A stretch of DNA of 64,000 bases, taken from contig JABTUY010000002.1 of assembly GCA_015075165.1 (NCBI GenBank), positions 682,001-746,000 of the forward strand. The letters are read 5' to 3'. Position 1 is the first letter of the stretch. Each line of letters opens with the position of its first letter. The translations under genes were made by a program, and so were the position numbers. The notes beneath the pieces are model-generated. The model did not search any database. It was not told where the DNA came from and saw nothing but the letters and a program-made list of their open reading frames with translations. Shown here one piece after another: positions 18,054 to 27,441 of this stretch. The DNA comes from Ideonella sp. Its GTDB lineage: Bacteria > Pseudomonadota > Gammaproteobacteria > Burkholderiales > Burkholderiaceae_C.

Positions 18054-18815
18054 TCAGCGGAACTGCGCCAGCATTCGCTCGAGCGCCATCGTGAACGGCG
18101 ACTGCATCATCGGCAGCGTGACCAGCATGCCCACCAGGCCCACCGACAGCGTGAGCGGGAAACCGACTGCGAACACGTTGATCTGCGGCGCCACGCGCGA
18201 GATCACGCCGAGCACGATGTTGACGAACAGCAGCATGCCCACCAGCGGCAGCGCGATCCACAGGCCGAGTTGGAACACCTCGGCGCCCCAGGCGTGCGGC
18301 TGCAGCGTGCGCAGCCAGCCGAGCGTGTCGGTCGACACCGGAAAGGCGTCGAAGCTGCGCACCAGCGCGGCGATCACCGCCAGGTGGCCGTCGACGACGA
18401 TGAACAGCAGCGCCACCATCGCGCCGAACAGCCGCCCGGCGGCGTTGGTCTGCGACGCGGTGGCGGGGTCGAAGAAGCTCGCGTAGTTCAAGCCCATCTG
18501 CAGGCCCACCACCTCGCCGGCCATCTCGGCCGCGGCGAACACCAGCCGCACGGCGAAGCCGAGCGCAAGACCGATCATCACCTGTTGTGCCGCCAGCAGC
18601 AGCGCGGCCGGCGAGTCGAGCGCCACCGCCGGCATGGCCGGCAGCGTGGCCTGCGACGCGACCGCGATGAAGAACGCCAGCGCGATGCGCACGCGCACCG
18701 GCACGATGCGCTGGCCGATCACCGGCAGCGACGTGAACAGCGCCAGCGCGCGCAAGAAGGGCCACAGCAGCGGCGCGATCCACGCCTGCAGTTGGGCGTC
18801 GGTGAAGGTCAGCAT
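18054..18815 (-). CDS. fliR: Flagellar export gate protein FliR
   Basis: A 253-residue inner-membrane protein with about six spans. Diagnostic segments are PVIGQRIVPVRVRIALAF, AGEVVGLQMGLNYASFFDP and LFVNIVLGVISRVAPQINVF. With FliP and FliQ it builds the gate that spans the inner membrane and passes rod, hook and filament subunits outward. It is the last gene of the fliF-to-fliR run and starts 33 bases after fliQ. Length is typical for the family. Confidence 0.95.
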   Translation of the reverse strand: MLTFTDAQLQAWIAPLLWPFLRALALFTSLPVIGQRIVPVRVRIALAFFIAVASQATLPAMPAVALDSPAALLLAAQQVMIGLALGFAVRLVFAAAEMAGEVVGLQMGLNYASFFDPATASQTNAAGRLFGAMVALLFIVVDGHLAVIAALVRSFDAFPVSTDTLGWLRTLQPHAWGAEVFQLGLWIALPLVGMLLFVNIVLGVISRVAPQINVFAVGFPLTLSVGLVGMLVTLPMMQSPFTMALERMLAQFR

Positions 18816-18848
18816 GGCGCGGTGCGCGGGGAGCGCAAGCGATCGGGA

Positions 18849-19118
18849 CTAACCCACTGCGCCCGGAATGCTCTGCAACGTGCGCTGGATGTACTCCACC
18901 AGCGTGGTCAGCATCCACGGCCCCGCGACCGCGAGCGTGACCATCGCCGCCACCACCTTCGGCACGAACGACAACGTGGCCTCGTTGATCTGCGTGGCCG
19001 CCTGCAGCACGCTGACGACCAGGCCGACCACCAGCACCGTGAGCAGCAACGGCGCCGAGATCATCAGCATCAACATCAGGCCTTGCTGGCCGAGGGTGAA
19101 GACTTGTTGTGCGTCCAT
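18849..19118 (-). CDS. fliQ: Flagellar export gate protein FliQ
   Basis: An 89-residue protein, the usual FliQ length, with two long membrane helices and the QATTQI-like LQAATQINEATLSFVPK segment between them. It assembles around FliP in the export gate. The ATG at 19118 was chosen by family length and alignment (MDAQQVFTLG); the frame extends upstream only into repeat sequence. FliQ normally follows FliP within a few bases, but here 706 non-coding bases separate them. Confidence 0.95.
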   Translation of the reverse strand: MDAQQVFTLGQQGLMLMLMISAPLLLTVLVVGLVVSVLQAATQINEATLSFVPKVVAAMVTLAVAGPWMLTTLVEYIQRTLQSIPGAVG

Positions 19119-19171
19119 GGCTATGCGCTGCTGCTCGGGGAATGGTTGGTCATTCGTTCTTGGACCGAGCG

Positions 19172-19780
19172 TGCAAAGCTGCGTGCGGGTATGCGCCGGC
19201 GCTCGTGTGCGGCGGTCGGCGCTGCGCGCCGACTGCCTTCCGATGCTCGATCGCATGGCCCGCGGCGAAACTCACTTCGCTCACTGCGTTCGCTACGTTC
19301 GGACAATCGCCGCGAGTCAGACCACGAAGCGCGCGCTGCGCGCGCGCGGCCATGCGCTCTGGCCTTGCAGGCCGCGCCAGTCCTTGCGGACTGGCCGCTC
19401 GCCAGGCACGAACAGTCCACTGGACTGTTCGTGTCCGGGCTCGCCTCCTCAGCGCCGCCCAATGTCGCTGCCGGCGCACACCCGCCCGCGGCTTTGCAGG
19501 CACCGCCGTGGCATGCGTGATGGCATGCCACCAGTGGTTCTGCGCGGTGGGCGATGCCCGGGGTGGGCGATTTATGGCGCGGCGAGGAGCGCAGCCCGGC
19601 AAGGGGGAGTCCGGCGCCATCGGCGCCGGACCGGCGAGGAGCCGTGAAGTGCGGCGCGTTCAGCGCCGACACGAGCGGCACCGCAGCCGCCCTTGTCGGG
19701 CGAGCACCGCAGCGAAGTCGGAGCGAAGCGGAGACCGCGACATCATGAGCCCACACCGGGCACCGCCCGCCGCGCCGCGC
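19172..19780 (-). repeat. Mosaic hairpin element, copy B (between fliP and fliQ)
   Basis: The gap 19119-19824 carries no credible gene. It is the inverted, collinear counterpart of copy A at 5716-6490; block pairs are listed there. It contains its own hairpins: 19376-19395 (GCCAGTCC stem, TTGC loop) and 19407-19433 (13-base stem with centre C). Read along the minus strand, the element begins 45 bases after the fliP stop and runs toward fliQ. Its orientation relative to transcription is therefore the same as that of copy A. The closing arms (19172-19200 against 19470-19499) carry three differences, whereas those of copy A are perfect. No terminal target duplication or transposase is visible. 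Confidence 0.85.
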
Positions 19781-19824
19781 AACACTCACGCACCTAGGGC
19801 GAACCTCAGACATCGCACTCCGCC

Positions 19825-20613
19825 TCACGTGACGAACGACGCCGCCAGCGAGCCGAGCAGCAGGTTCCAGCCGTCGGCGAGCACGAACAGCATCAGCTTG
19901 AACGGCAGCGCCACCAGCACCGGGCTCAGCATCATCATGCCCAGGCTCATCAGCACGCTGGCGACGATCATGTCGATCACCAGGAACGGAATGAAGATCA
20001 GGAAACCGATCTGGAACGCGCTCTTCAGCTCGCTGGTGACGAAGGCCGGCACCAGCACCTTGAACGGCACGTCCTCGCCCTTCACCTCGGCCGGCAACCG
20101 GGCCAGCCTGGCGAACAGCTGCACGTCGGACTGGCGCGTCTGCTTCAGCATGAACTCGCGCAGCGGCGCCTCGCCGCGCGCCAGCGCCTCGTTGAACGAG
20201 ATCTTGTTGGCCTGCAGCGGCTCGTAGGCCTGCGTGTAGATGCGGTCGATCGTCGGCCCCATCACGAACAGCGTGAGGAACAGCGACAGCCCGATGATCA
20301 CCTGGTTCGGCGGCGCCGCCTGCGTGCCCAGCGCCTGGCGCAGCAGCGACAGCACGATCACGATGCGCGTGAAGCCGGTCATCAGCAGCAGCACCGCGGG
20401 CAGGAAGCTCAGCGCGGTGAACGCCAGCAGCGTCTGGATCGGCACCGAGTAGGTGGTGCCACCGGCGCCCTGGCCGATCAACAGCGGCAGGTTCGACGGG
20501 TTGTTCTGTGCAAAGGCCGTGCAGCAGCCGGCCGATATCAACGATACCGCCAGTCCTTGCGCGCCACGGCGCAACGCACGGCATGTGCGCGACCGCGTGC
20601 GTTCAATGCGCAT
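19825..20613 (-). CDS. fliP: Flagellar export gate protein FliP
   Basis: A 262-residue protein with a cleavable signal peptide (ending near CTAFAQ), four membrane helices and a periplasmic loop. Family segments visible are FLPAVLLLMTGFTRIVIVLS, RQALGTQAAPPNQVIIGL and MMMLSPVLVALPFKLMLFVL. It forms the core pentamer of the export gate. The start overlaps the fliO end by 11 bases, so the two are translationally coupled. The usual immediate fliQ neighbour is displaced by repeat element B. Confidence 0.95.
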   Translation of the reverse strand: MRIERTRSRTCRALRRGAQGLAVSLISAGCCTAFAQNNPSNLPLLIGQGAGGTTYSVPIQTLLAFTALSFLPAVLLLMTGFTRIVIVLSLLRQALGTQAAPPNQVIIGLSLFLTLFVMGPTIDRIYTQAYEPLQANKISFNEALARGEAPLREFMLKQTRQSDVQLFARLARLPAEVKGEDVPFKVLVPAFVTSELKSAFQIGFLIFIPFLVIDMIVASVLMSLGMMMLSPVLVALPFKLMLFVLADGWNLLLGSLAASFVT

Positions 20614-20962
20614 CGGGCCCGCCGCTCGTGTCGGCGCCGCGCGGCAACTGCCGCGCCAGCAGTTGCGCGAACGGCCCGGCCACCGGCGCGGCGGCGTCGA
20701 TCGGTTGCGGCGCCATCGTGTGCAGCGTGTGGATGCTGCCCGGCGACACGCCGAGCACCAGCCACCGGCGCTCGTCGCCCGAGCCCACCTCGACCGCCAG
20801 CAGCTTCTGGTTGGCCGACACCGGCAGCATCGCCACCGTGCGCAGCACGCCGTGCGCCGCGCCAGCGCCGATCGGCGTGCGCTTGAGCAGCCACAGCGCG
20901 ACCGGGATCAGCGCGATGACCGCGATGAAGCCCAGCAGCGGCGTGAGCGCGGAACCGCTCAT
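20603..20962 (-). CDS. fliO: Flagellar biosynthesis protein FliO
   Basis: A 119-residue protein with one N-terminal membrane helix (LLGFIAVIALIPVALWLL) and a small cytoplasmic beta domain (LLAVEVGSGDERRWLVLGVS). This is the FliO layout; FliO helps assemble the FliP ring. Its ATG overlaps the fliN stop in an ATGA. The sequence is weakly conserved, as is usual for FliO, so the assignment leans on position. Confidence 0.88.
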   Translation of the reverse strand: MSGSALTPLLGFIAVIALIPVALWLLKRTPIGAGAAHGVLRTVAMLPVSANQKLLAVEVGSGDERRWLVLGVSPGSIHTLHTMAPQPIDAAAPVAGPFAQLLARQLPRGADTSGGPDAH

Positions 20963-21411
20963 GCTTTGCTCAGCCGGCGCATGCGTTCGCTCGGCGTGAC
21001 GATGTCGGTCAGCCGGATGCCGAACTTGTCGTTGACGACCACCACCTCGCCTTGCGCGATCAGGTAGCCGTTGACCAGCACATCCATCGGCTCGCCGGCC
21101 AGCGTGTCGAGCTCCACCACCGAACCCTGCGCGAGCTGCAGGATGTGCTTGATCGGGATGCGCGTGCGTCCGAGCTCCACGGTGAGCTGCACCGGGATGT
21201 CGAGGATCATGTTCAGGTCGTTGCCGGCCCCCGCGGCCGGTGCACCACCGGCGGCGAAACTGGCGAACGGCGCCGGCGACACCGGTTCGGTTGGCGTCAG
21301 CGCGCCGTTGCCTTCGGCGCCGCCGGTCTTGGCCCCGGCCGTGGCCGCGGCCCATTCGGCGGCCATCGGATCCTGGCCCTCGGGGGTGGCCGGTGCAGTG
21401 TTGTCAGACAT
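20959..21411 (-). CDS. fliN: Flagellar switch protein FliN
   Basis: A 150-residue protein. The first 65 residues are a variable Ala/Gly/Thr-rich tail and the rest is the SpoA fold: DLNMILDIPVQLTVELGRTR, QGSVVELDTLAGEP and DVLVNGYLIAQGEVVVVND. FliN forms the lower C-ring with FliM and receives the FliH-FliI export complex. It overlaps fliM by 8 bases and fliO by 4, so it is tightly coupled in the operon. Confidence 0.95.
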   Translation of the reverse strand: MSDNTAPATPEGQDPMAAEWAAATAGAKTGGAEGNGALTPTEPVSPAPFASFAAGGAPAAGAGNDLNMILDIPVQLTVELGRTRIPIKHILQLAQGSVVELDTLAGEPMDVLVNGYLIAQGEVVVVNDKFGIRLTDIVTPSERMRRLSKA

Positions 21412-22405
21412 TGGATTCTCCCAGCCACCCGGGTTGCGGATGGGTCAACATGCGATCGATGCGCAGCGCGTACTTGCCGCTCGAAGTACCGTAGTGGCAG
21501 TCGAATACCGGTACGCCGTCGACCTTGGCCTGGATCAGCGGTTCGAGGTCGAGCTCGATGAAGTCGCCCGCCTTCAGCGCCAGCAGCTGTTCGACCGTGG
21601 CCTGGGCATGCGCCAGCTCGGCCACCATGGCCACTTCGGCGGCCTGGATCTCCTGCTTCAGCAGCTTGACCCAGCGCTGGTCGGGTTCGCCGCTGTCGCC
21701 TTGGGCGGTGGCATACAGCACGTCGCGGATCGGCTCGAGCGTGGCGTAGGGGATGCACAGGTGCATCGAGCCGCTGGCGTCGCCGAACTCGAACGTGAAC
21801 GAACTGGAGACGACGATCTCGCCCGGCGTCGCGATGTTGCAGAACTGCGGCTGCATCTCGGAGCGCTGGTACTCGAGCTCGAGCGGGTAGATGCCGGCCC
21901 AGGCCTTGTGGTATTCGCTGCACAGGCACTCCAGCAAGCGTTGGATCACGCGGTGCTCTGTGGGTGAGAACTCGCGGCCTTCGATGCGGGTGTGGAACTT
22001 GCCGATGCCGCCGAACATCGCGTCGATCGCCGCGAACACCAGGTTGGGTTCGAGCACGATCAGCCCCGAGCCGCGCAGCGGCCGCACCGCCATCACGTTG
22101 AAGCTGGTCGGCACGACGATCTCGCGCAGGAAGGCCGAATACTTGTGCGTCTTGGTGCCGCCCACCGACACCTCGGGGCTCTTGCGCATCAGGTGGTACA
22201 GGCCCTGTCGCGCGTTGCGCGCGAAGCGCTCGTTGACGATCTCCATCGTGGGCATGCGCCCACGCACGATGCGCTCCTGGCTGGCCAGATCGTGGGCGCG
22301 CGGGCCATCGTCGGGCGTTTCGGGCGCCGCCGGCGGCTGGCCCTCGCCGGTGATGCCCTCGAGCAGCGCGTCGACTTCTTCCTGCGACAGGATCTGCTGG
22401 GTCAT
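21404..22405 (-). CDS. fliM: Flagellar switch protein FliM
   Basis: A 333-residue C-ring protein. The N-terminal ILSQEEVDALLEG is the segment that binds phosphorylated CheY. The middle CheC-like domain has PRPLRGSGL-type VRPLRGSGLIVLEP and FGGIGKFHTRIEGREF, and the C-terminal SpoA domain follows. The ATG at 22405 was chosen because it places the CheY-binding motif at the N-terminus; the open frame extends to 22510. It follows fliL by 7 bases. Confidence 0.95.
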   Translation of the reverse strand: MTQQILSQEEVDALLEGITGEGQPPAAPETPDDGPRAHDLASQERIVRGRMPTMEIVNERFARNARQGLYHLMRKSPEVSVGGTKTHKYSAFLREIVVPTSFNVMAVRPLRGSGLIVLEPNLVFAAIDAMFGGIGKFHTRIEGREFSPTEHRVIQRLLECLCSEYHKAWAGIYPLELEYQRSEMQPQFCNIATPGEIVVSSSFTFEFGDASGSMHLCIPYATLEPIRDVLYATAQGDSGEPDQRWVKLLKQEIQAAEVAMVAELAHAQATVEQLLALKAGDFIELDLEPLIQAKVDGVPVFDCHYGTSSGKYALRIDRMLTHPQPGWLGESNV

Positions 22406-22412
22406 GGCTGCG

Positions 22413-23015
22413 CTACTGGATGATGAACGACGAAAAGTGCACACCGCGCACGGCGTCGTCGGCGCCGTCTTCGGAGTCGTCGCTGCCCGCCAGGGCCTTG
22501 ATCGCGGCACGCTTGATCTCGCGTGCGAGCTGAAGCTTGCCGTCGCGATCCTGCAGATCGGCCGCCTTCTTCTGCGTCAGCACCATCAGCACGTCGTTGC
22601 GGATCACCGGCATGTACAGCTTCAGGCGGTCGCTGGTCTTGCTGCCGTCGAGTTCGAGCGTGACGCCCACCTGCGCGAAGCGCTCGGCATTGCGGTCGGC
22701 CAGGTTGACGGTGAACGGCTCCAACGGCAGGAACACCGACGCGGCGTCGCGCTTCTTGTCCTTCCTCGGCTCGTCCGGCTCCTCCGCTGCGGCGGCGTCG
22801 GCCGGCTCGGCCATCTGCTCGGCGTCGGCCGCGGCGGCTGCGGCCGCCTTCTTCTTGACGATGTAGTACGCCGCGCCGCCGCCGAGCGCGAGCAGCAGCG
22901 CCAGCGCTGCGGCGGCAGCGATCAGGATCAGCTTCTTCTTGCCCTGGGCCGGCGCGACCTCGACTGCGGTCGGCAGGTCTTCGGGCGGCGGGGCAGCAGC
23001 GGCTTTGGTGGCCAT
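22413..23015 (-). CDS. fliL: Flagellar basal-body protein FliL
   Basis: A 200-residue protein with a short cytoplasmic N-terminus, one membrane helix (KKLILIAAAAALALLLALGG), an acidic Ala/Glu linker and a periplasmic domain ending VRGVHFSSFIIQ. FliL surrounds or stabilises the stator units. A 178-base gap separates it from the fliK stop upstream, more than elsewhere in the operon. I see no clear promoter there, though an internal one is possible. Confidence 0.92.
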   Translation of the reverse strand: MATKAAAAPPPEDLPTAVEVAPAQGKKKLILIAAAAALALLLALGGGAAYYIVKKKAAAAAAADAEQMAEPADAAAAEEPDEPRKDKKRDAASVFLPLEPFTVNLADRNAERFAQVGVTLELDGSKTSDRLKLYMPVIRNDVLMVLTQKKAADLQDRDGKLQLAREIKRAAIKALAGSDDSEDGADDAVRGVHFSSFIIQ

Positions 23016-23193
23016 GACGGTGTCGAACGCCGCGGCCCGAGGGTTTCAGCCGCCGCAGCGTTCGAGAATCGATCTCGACGCGTCGATTGTTCGGTCGCCG
23101 TCGCCGGCAGGGTGGCCGGAATAGGCGGCCTTTTCGGGCGCGTCTGGTGCGTTCGGGCGCCGCGGTGCGCGGGCCGCGCCGTGCGCCGTGAGA

Positions 23194-24675
23194 TCAGGCA
23201 TACAGATCGACCAGCGAGCGGCTCACGCGCGGCGGCACCCCGCCGGCGCCGTCGAGTTCGCCACCGTCGATCGCGCCGACACGGCCGCGGCGGCCGCCGT
23301 CGCGGCGTGGTCGCGGGTCGGTGTCGCCGCCCGTGCGATCGTGCACGCCGCCGCCGGTGAGCGTGAAGCCCGATTCGCGCAGCGCGGCCGCCAGCGCAGG
23401 CAGCGACTGCTCGATCGAGCTGCGCGTGGCCGCGACGGCCGCGGTGAAGTCCACCTGCGCGGCGCTGCCGTCGAGCGCAATCTGCACGGTGACCGGGCCG
23501 AGCTCGGCCGGGTGCAGGCGCAACTGGGCCTCCTGCACGCCATCGCGCAGCCACACCGCCACCTGTGCGCCGAGCGCGGGGCCGAAGCCGGCGTCGTCGA
23601 TCGCGCTGTGCAGCGTGGCGTGCGCCGCCGCCACGGCGGCGGTGTGCACCGATTCGCTGCGACCGCTGGCGGAGGCACTGCCGGCGATGACGGCATCGAT
23701 GCCGGCCCGTTCGTACGGCTGGGCGGCCGATGGCGCCACGGCTTGCACCGCCGCGCCGCGCCCGGCCCATGACTCGAACCGCTCGCCGGCACCGCGCTGG
23801 CCCGCGGCGAAGCGCAGCAGCGTCTCGGTGGACGCCGCCGTCGTGGTGGGCAGTGCGTGGTCGTCGCGGTTGCGTGCGACGGCTTCGCCGCGCGGCGCAC
23901 TGCGCGCATCGTGCACACCCCGCGCCGCGGCGCTGCGTGCCGGCGATACGCCAGCCGGCTCGATCGCAGCAGCGGCTGCGCTGTCGATCGCCTTTGCCCC
24001 GATCGGCGTCGGCCGATGGGTCGTCGTCGTTGCCGGCGGCGGAGTCGGTGGCGCCTGCGTCGGTCCGCTCGCCGCGGAGCCGACGGTGTCGACGCCCGCG
24101 GTGCCGTCGCGGAGGGTCTCGTCGCGCGCGGCGGCTTCGTGATCGAGGCCGGCCTCGTGCATCGCGGGTTGATCGTCGCCAGGCGCGCCGGCCGCGGTCT
24201 CGCATGCGAGCGTCCTGTCGGCGCGCGGTGCAGCGGGGGTCTCGGGTGCGGCCGCGGCCCGCGTCGTCTGGTGCACGCCGCCGTGCGTTGGCTTATGCGC
24301 GCGCGCCCGGGCGTCGTCGCCGCGTGCGTCGCGCGTGCCGGGCTTCGACACGGGCTCGCGGACGGCGGGTGCATCGGCTGGCACCGCCGCATCGCCTTGC
24401 GCTGTCGCGTCGCCTTGCGCTGTCGCATCGCTTTGCGCTGTCGCATCGCTTTGCGTCGCCGCGGCGTGGGGCTCGGTGCCCGAGCCGTCAGGCTGCGCGG
24501 CGCGATCGGTCTCGCGCGGGTTCGTGTCGCGCGCGGGCTCGGCCTTCGCGCGCCGCAGCGCGTGCGCGAAGCCGGCGCCGTCGGCAGGCCCGCCGGTCGG
24601 CGCCGCGATTGCCACCGGGGCGCCGGCGGCGATATCGATCGGCAGCGGGTTGGGGGCTTTCACGGCGGGCAGCAT
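23194..24675 (-). CDS. fliK: Flagellar hook-length control protein FliK
   Basis: A 493-residue protein from ATG 24675, preceded by AGGAGC. The first 330 residues are low-complexity, rich in Ala, Asp, Thr and Pro. The C-terminal Flg_hook domain is clear: QVAVWLRDGVQEAQLRLHP, AELGPVTVQIALDG and the following helix. FliK measures hook length and switches export specificity through FlhB. A six-residue tandem repeat lies at residues about 72-95. It is preceded by fliJ and followed by fliL. Confidence 0.9.
   Translation of the reverse strand: MLPAVKAPNPLPIDIAAGAPVAIAAPTGGPADGAGFAHALRRAKAEPARDTNPRETDRAAQPDGSGTEPHAAATQSDATAQSDATAQGDATAQGDAAVPADAPAVREPVSKPGTRDARGDDARARAHKPTHGGVHQTTRAAAAPETPAAPRADRTLACETAAGAPGDDQPAMHEAGLDHEAAARDETLRDGTAGVDTVGSAASGPTQAPPTPPPATTTTHRPTPIGAKAIDSAAAAAIEPAGVSPARSAAARGVHDARSAPRGEAVARNRDDHALPTTTAASTETLLRFAAGQRGAGERFESWAGRGAAVQAVAPSAAQPYERAGIDAVIAGSASASGRSESVHTAAVAAAHATLHSAIDDAGFGPALGAQVAVWLRDGVQEAQLRLHPAELGPVTVQIALDGSAAQVDFTAAVAATRSSIEQSLPALAAALRESGFTLTGGGVHDRTGGDTDPRPRRDGGRRGRVGAIDGGELDGAGGVPPRVSRSLVDLYA
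24392..24460 (-). repeat. 18-base tandem repeat inside fliK
   Basis: About 3.8 copies of an 18-base unit at 24392, 24410, 24428 and 24446, encoding repeated ATAQSD/ATAQGD hexapeptides in the disordered N-terminal half of FliK. The unit is a multiple of three, so copy-number change would alter protein length without breaking the frame. Confidence 0.85.
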
Positions 24676-24740
24676 CGGATGCTCCTGGTTGCGCGCGCTG
24701 GGCGGGTGGGGTGGCGCGCTGGGGTGCTGGGGCGTGGGTA

Positions 24741-25214
24741 CTAGGGCGTGGGGTCGGCACCGTGGCGCGAGTCGGCTTGCCGCCGCGTATGCAGGCGCAG
24801 CGCGATCTCGTCGCTCAGCACCTGCTCGCGTCGCGCCTGCCGGCGTTGCAGTTGCTGGCTGCGACGTTCGATGAGCTTCTCGACCGATGCCACGCGGCGC
24901 TCGACCTCGCGCAGCACGGCCTGCGCCTGGTCGAACTGCTGGTGTGCCACCCGCACGGCAGCTTGCTGCTGCCCGATGGCCTGGTCGAGCCGCTGCATGA
25001 AGCCCTGGTAGCACTGCATCAGCGCGACGCTGCCGGGCTCGCGAAAGCGTGTGCTCCAACGTTGCACGGTTTCACCGCGGTAGGCGTCGAGCTGCGCGGC
25101 CTGCGAATCGGCGGTATCGCGCGTGGTCTCGGCGTCGCGCAGGCCGAGCAGGGCCTCGTCGCGCGTGCGACGCTCGTGGTCGAGCAGTTGGTTCAGGGCT
25201 TCGAGGGTGGGCAT
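24741..25214 (-). CDS. fliJ: Flagellar export chaperone FliJ
   Basis: A 157-residue, almost entirely helical protein with heptad-like coiled coils rich in Gln, Arg and Glu (for example GFMQRLDQAIGQQQAA and EVERRVASVEKLIERR). Length, composition and place between fliI and fliK identify FliJ, the stalk of the FliI ATPase ring. No enzymatic motif is present, as expected. It starts 23 bases after the fliI stop. Confidence 0.9.
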   Translation of the reverse strand: MPTLEALNQLLDHERRTRDEALLGLRDAETTRDTADSQAAQLDAYRGETVQRWSTRFREPGSVALMQCYQGFMQRLDQAIGQQQAAVRVAHQQFDQAQAVLREVERRVASVEKLIERRSQQLQRRQARREQVLSDEIALRLHTRRQADSRHGADPTP

Positions 25215-25237
25215 TGCAAGGCGCCGGCAAACCGCGC

Positions 25238-26647
25238 TCAGCCGCCGAGCAGGGCCTGCAGGTCCTGCCAGCTGGTTTCGAGGGTGGCGCGCTCGTGCAT
25301 GTCCTGCTGCAGCAGCGCGGTCAGCGGCGCATGCAGCCGCACCGCGGCGTCGAGCTCGGCATCGCGGCCTTCGGCGTAGGCTCCGAGCTGGATCAGGTCG
25401 CGCGCCTTGTTGTACTTGGCCAGCAGCTGGCGTGCGCGGCGCGCCAGCGCCACCTGCTCGCGCGACGCCACCGAGCCCATCACGCGCGAGATCGAGCGCT
25501 CGATGTCGATCGCCGGGTAGTGACCCGCCTCGGCGAGCTCGCGCGACAGCACGATGTGGCCATCGAGAATGCCGCGCGCGGCATCGGCGATCGGATCCTG
25601 CGGGTCGTCACCCTCGCTGAGCACGGTGTAGAACGCGGTGATCGAGCCGGCGCCGTGCAGACCGTTGCCGCTGCGCTCGACCAGCAGCGGCAGCTTCGCG
25701 AAGCAGCTCGGCGGGTAGCCCTTGGTGGCCGGCGGTTCGCCGATGGCCAGCGCGATCTCGCGCTGCGCCATCGCGTAGCGCGTGAGGCTGTCCATCAGCA
25801 GCAGCACGTGCTGGCCGCGGTCGCGGAAGTGCTCGGCGATCGCGGTGGCGTAGCTGGCGGCCTGCATGCGCACCAGCGGCGGCGCATCGGCCGGTGCGGC
25901 CACCACCACCGAGCGCTCGAGCCCCTCGCGTTCGAGAATGTCCTCGACGAACTCCTTCACCTCGCGCCCGCGCTCGCCGACCAGCGCGACCACGATCACG
26001 TCGGCGGCGGTGTAGCGCGCCATCATGCCCAGCAGCACACTCTTGCCGACGCCGGTGCCGGCGAACAGGCCGATACGCTGGCCGCGGCCGACGGTGACCA
26101 TCGCGTTGATCGCGCGCACGCCGGTGTCCAGCGGCACGCGGATCGGCTCGCGGTCCATCGCGTTGATCGGGCGGCGCATCATCGGCTGGTTGGGTGCCTG
26201 CTGCAGCGGCCCCAGGCGATCCATCGGTTCGCCGTGCGCGTCGATCACGCGGCCGAGCAGGCCGGTGCCCATCGGCAGATGCAGGCTGCGGTCTTCGGCG
26301 CGCCGCCACAGCGGGTTGTCGCGGCCGAGCTGTGGCGCCAGATGCGATACCGTGCGCGGCACCACGCGTGCACCGCTGGCCAGGCCGTGCAGGTCGCCGG
26401 TGGGCATCAGGAACGCGCGGTCGCCGTGGAAGCCGACCACCTCGGCGCGCACCGGCACGCCGCTGGCGGCCGATACATCGCACACCGAACCGACCGGCGC
26501 GCGCACGCCGGCCGCCTCGAGCACGAGCCCGGTCACGCGCACCAGCGTGCCCACGCTCTCGAGCGGCCGCGACACCGCGGCGTGGGCCTCGAGGTCGGCG
26601 AGGTAGCGGCGCCAGCGCGCGCCACGGTCGGCGGCGGCGGTGATCAT
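25238..26647 (-). CDS. fliI: Flagellar export ATPase FliI
   Basis: A 469-residue F1-beta-like ATPase. The Walker A motif is [11 protein letters not shown] (about residues 193-203), Walker B lies in [13 protein letters not shown] and the catalytic Glu in LVGERGREV. The N-terminal beta barrel and C-terminal helical domain are complete. It powers or regulates substrate delivery to the export gate with FliH and FliJ. The start overlaps the fliH end as ATGA at 26647, which fixes it; the frame continues upstream only as a shadow of fliH. Confidence 0.96.
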   Translation of the reverse strand: MITAAADRGARWRRYLADLEAHAAVSRPLESVGTLVRVTGLVLEAAGVRAPVGSVCDVSAASGVPVRAEVVGFHGDRAFLMPTGDLHGLASGARVVPRTVSHLAPQLGRDNPLWRRAEDRSLHLPMGTGLLGRVIDAHGEPMDRLGPLQQAPNQPMMRRPINAMDREPIRVPLDTGVRAINAMVTVGRGQRIGLFAGTGVGKSVLLGMMARYTAADVIVVALVGERGREVKEFVEDILEREGLERSVVVAAPADAPPLVRMQAASYATAIAEHFRDRGQHVLLLMDSLTRYAMAQREIALAIGEPPATKGYPPSCFAKLPLLVERSGNGLHGAGSITAFYTVLSEGDDPQDPIADAARGILDGHIVLSRELAEAGHYPAIDIERSISRVMGSVASREQVALARRARQLLAKYNKARDLIQLGAYAEGRDAELDAAVRLHAPLTALLQQDMHERATLETSWQDLQALLGG

Positions 26648-27384
26648 GGCGTGCCGCCTTCTTCGTCGCGCGTGTTGCGAGCCGGTGCGTCCGGCGTTTC
26701 GTGCGCATCGCGCGGATCTGCGCCGGTGTCGTCGGCCGCCCACGGCAGCTCGGCGCCGACCGCGCCGGCGGCCTGCCGCCAGCGCGCCTCGATGCGGGCA
26801 TCGATGGTGCCCACGTCCGACAGCACGCGGCAGCCGCCGCGCTCGATCGACGCATCGGCGACCAGGCGCGCGCCGCGCGCGGCGATCGCCTCGGCCGCGC
26901 CGTGCTCGACCAGCGCGTGGTCCTGCGGGCTCACCTGCACGACGATGTGCCGCGCACCCATCAGCACCGCCTCGATCGCCTCGTGCGCGACGCGGGCGAT
27001 GCGCTCGGGCCGGGCCTGCAGCTCGTCGCGCACCACCTGGCGTGCGATCGATGCGGCGACGCGCGCGAGCGACTGCGCCATCTCCTGCTCCAGCGCGTCG
27101 AGCTGCTGGTCGAATTGCTGCAGCAGCGCACCGAACTGCGTGGCGTTCTGCGCCGCGACGCTGCGCTTGAAGTTCTCCAGCGCCGCCAGGCCGTCGCGGT
27201 AGCCCTCCTGGTAGCCCGTCTGGCGTGCGGCCTGTTGCGCGGCGAGCTGCTCGGCGTGGTCGGCGCCGGGCGTTGCAGCGCCCGGGCCGGCCGCGGTGCC
27301 GAGCGCGCCGGGCTTCCAGCTCGCGAAGTCCTGCAACTCCTCGCGCGGGATGAAGCGGCTGTATGGGTTCGTGGGTGTCTTCAT
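26644..27384 (-). CDS. fliH: Flagellar export ATPase regulator FliH
   Basis: A 246-residue protein. The N-terminus ([12 protein letters not shown], with a Trp in FASWKP) is of the type that docks on FliN and FlhA. A Gln/Ala/Tyr-rich helix with [10 protein letters not shown] spacing follows, and the C-terminal half ([19 protein letters not shown]) resembles the F-type b/delta subunits that clamp FliI. It lies between fliG and fliI and overlaps fliI by four bases. The acidic C-terminal tail is variable. Confidence 0.92.
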   Translation of the reverse strand: MKTPTNPYSRFIPREELQDFASWKPGALGTAAGPGAATPGADHAEQLAAQQAARQTGYQEGYRDGLAALENFKRSVAAQNATQFGALLQQFDQQLDALEQEMAQSLARVAASIARQVVRDELQARPERIARVAHEAIEAVLMGARHIVVQVSPQDHALVEHGAAEAIAARGARLVADASIERGGCRVLSDVGTIDARIEARWRQAAGAVGAELPWAADDTGADPRDAHETPDAPARNTRDEEGGTP

Positions 27385-27441
27385 GGCGCACGGCGCCGTT
27401 CAGCACGCACCCGCGCCGCGGGTGCCTCGGGGAGGATCGGT

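Noticed and set aside
19121-20584. Minus-strand open frame of 487 codons spanning element B and antisense frames of fliP
   Set aside because: It overlaps fliP in another frame and translates repeat DNA; no family resemblance.
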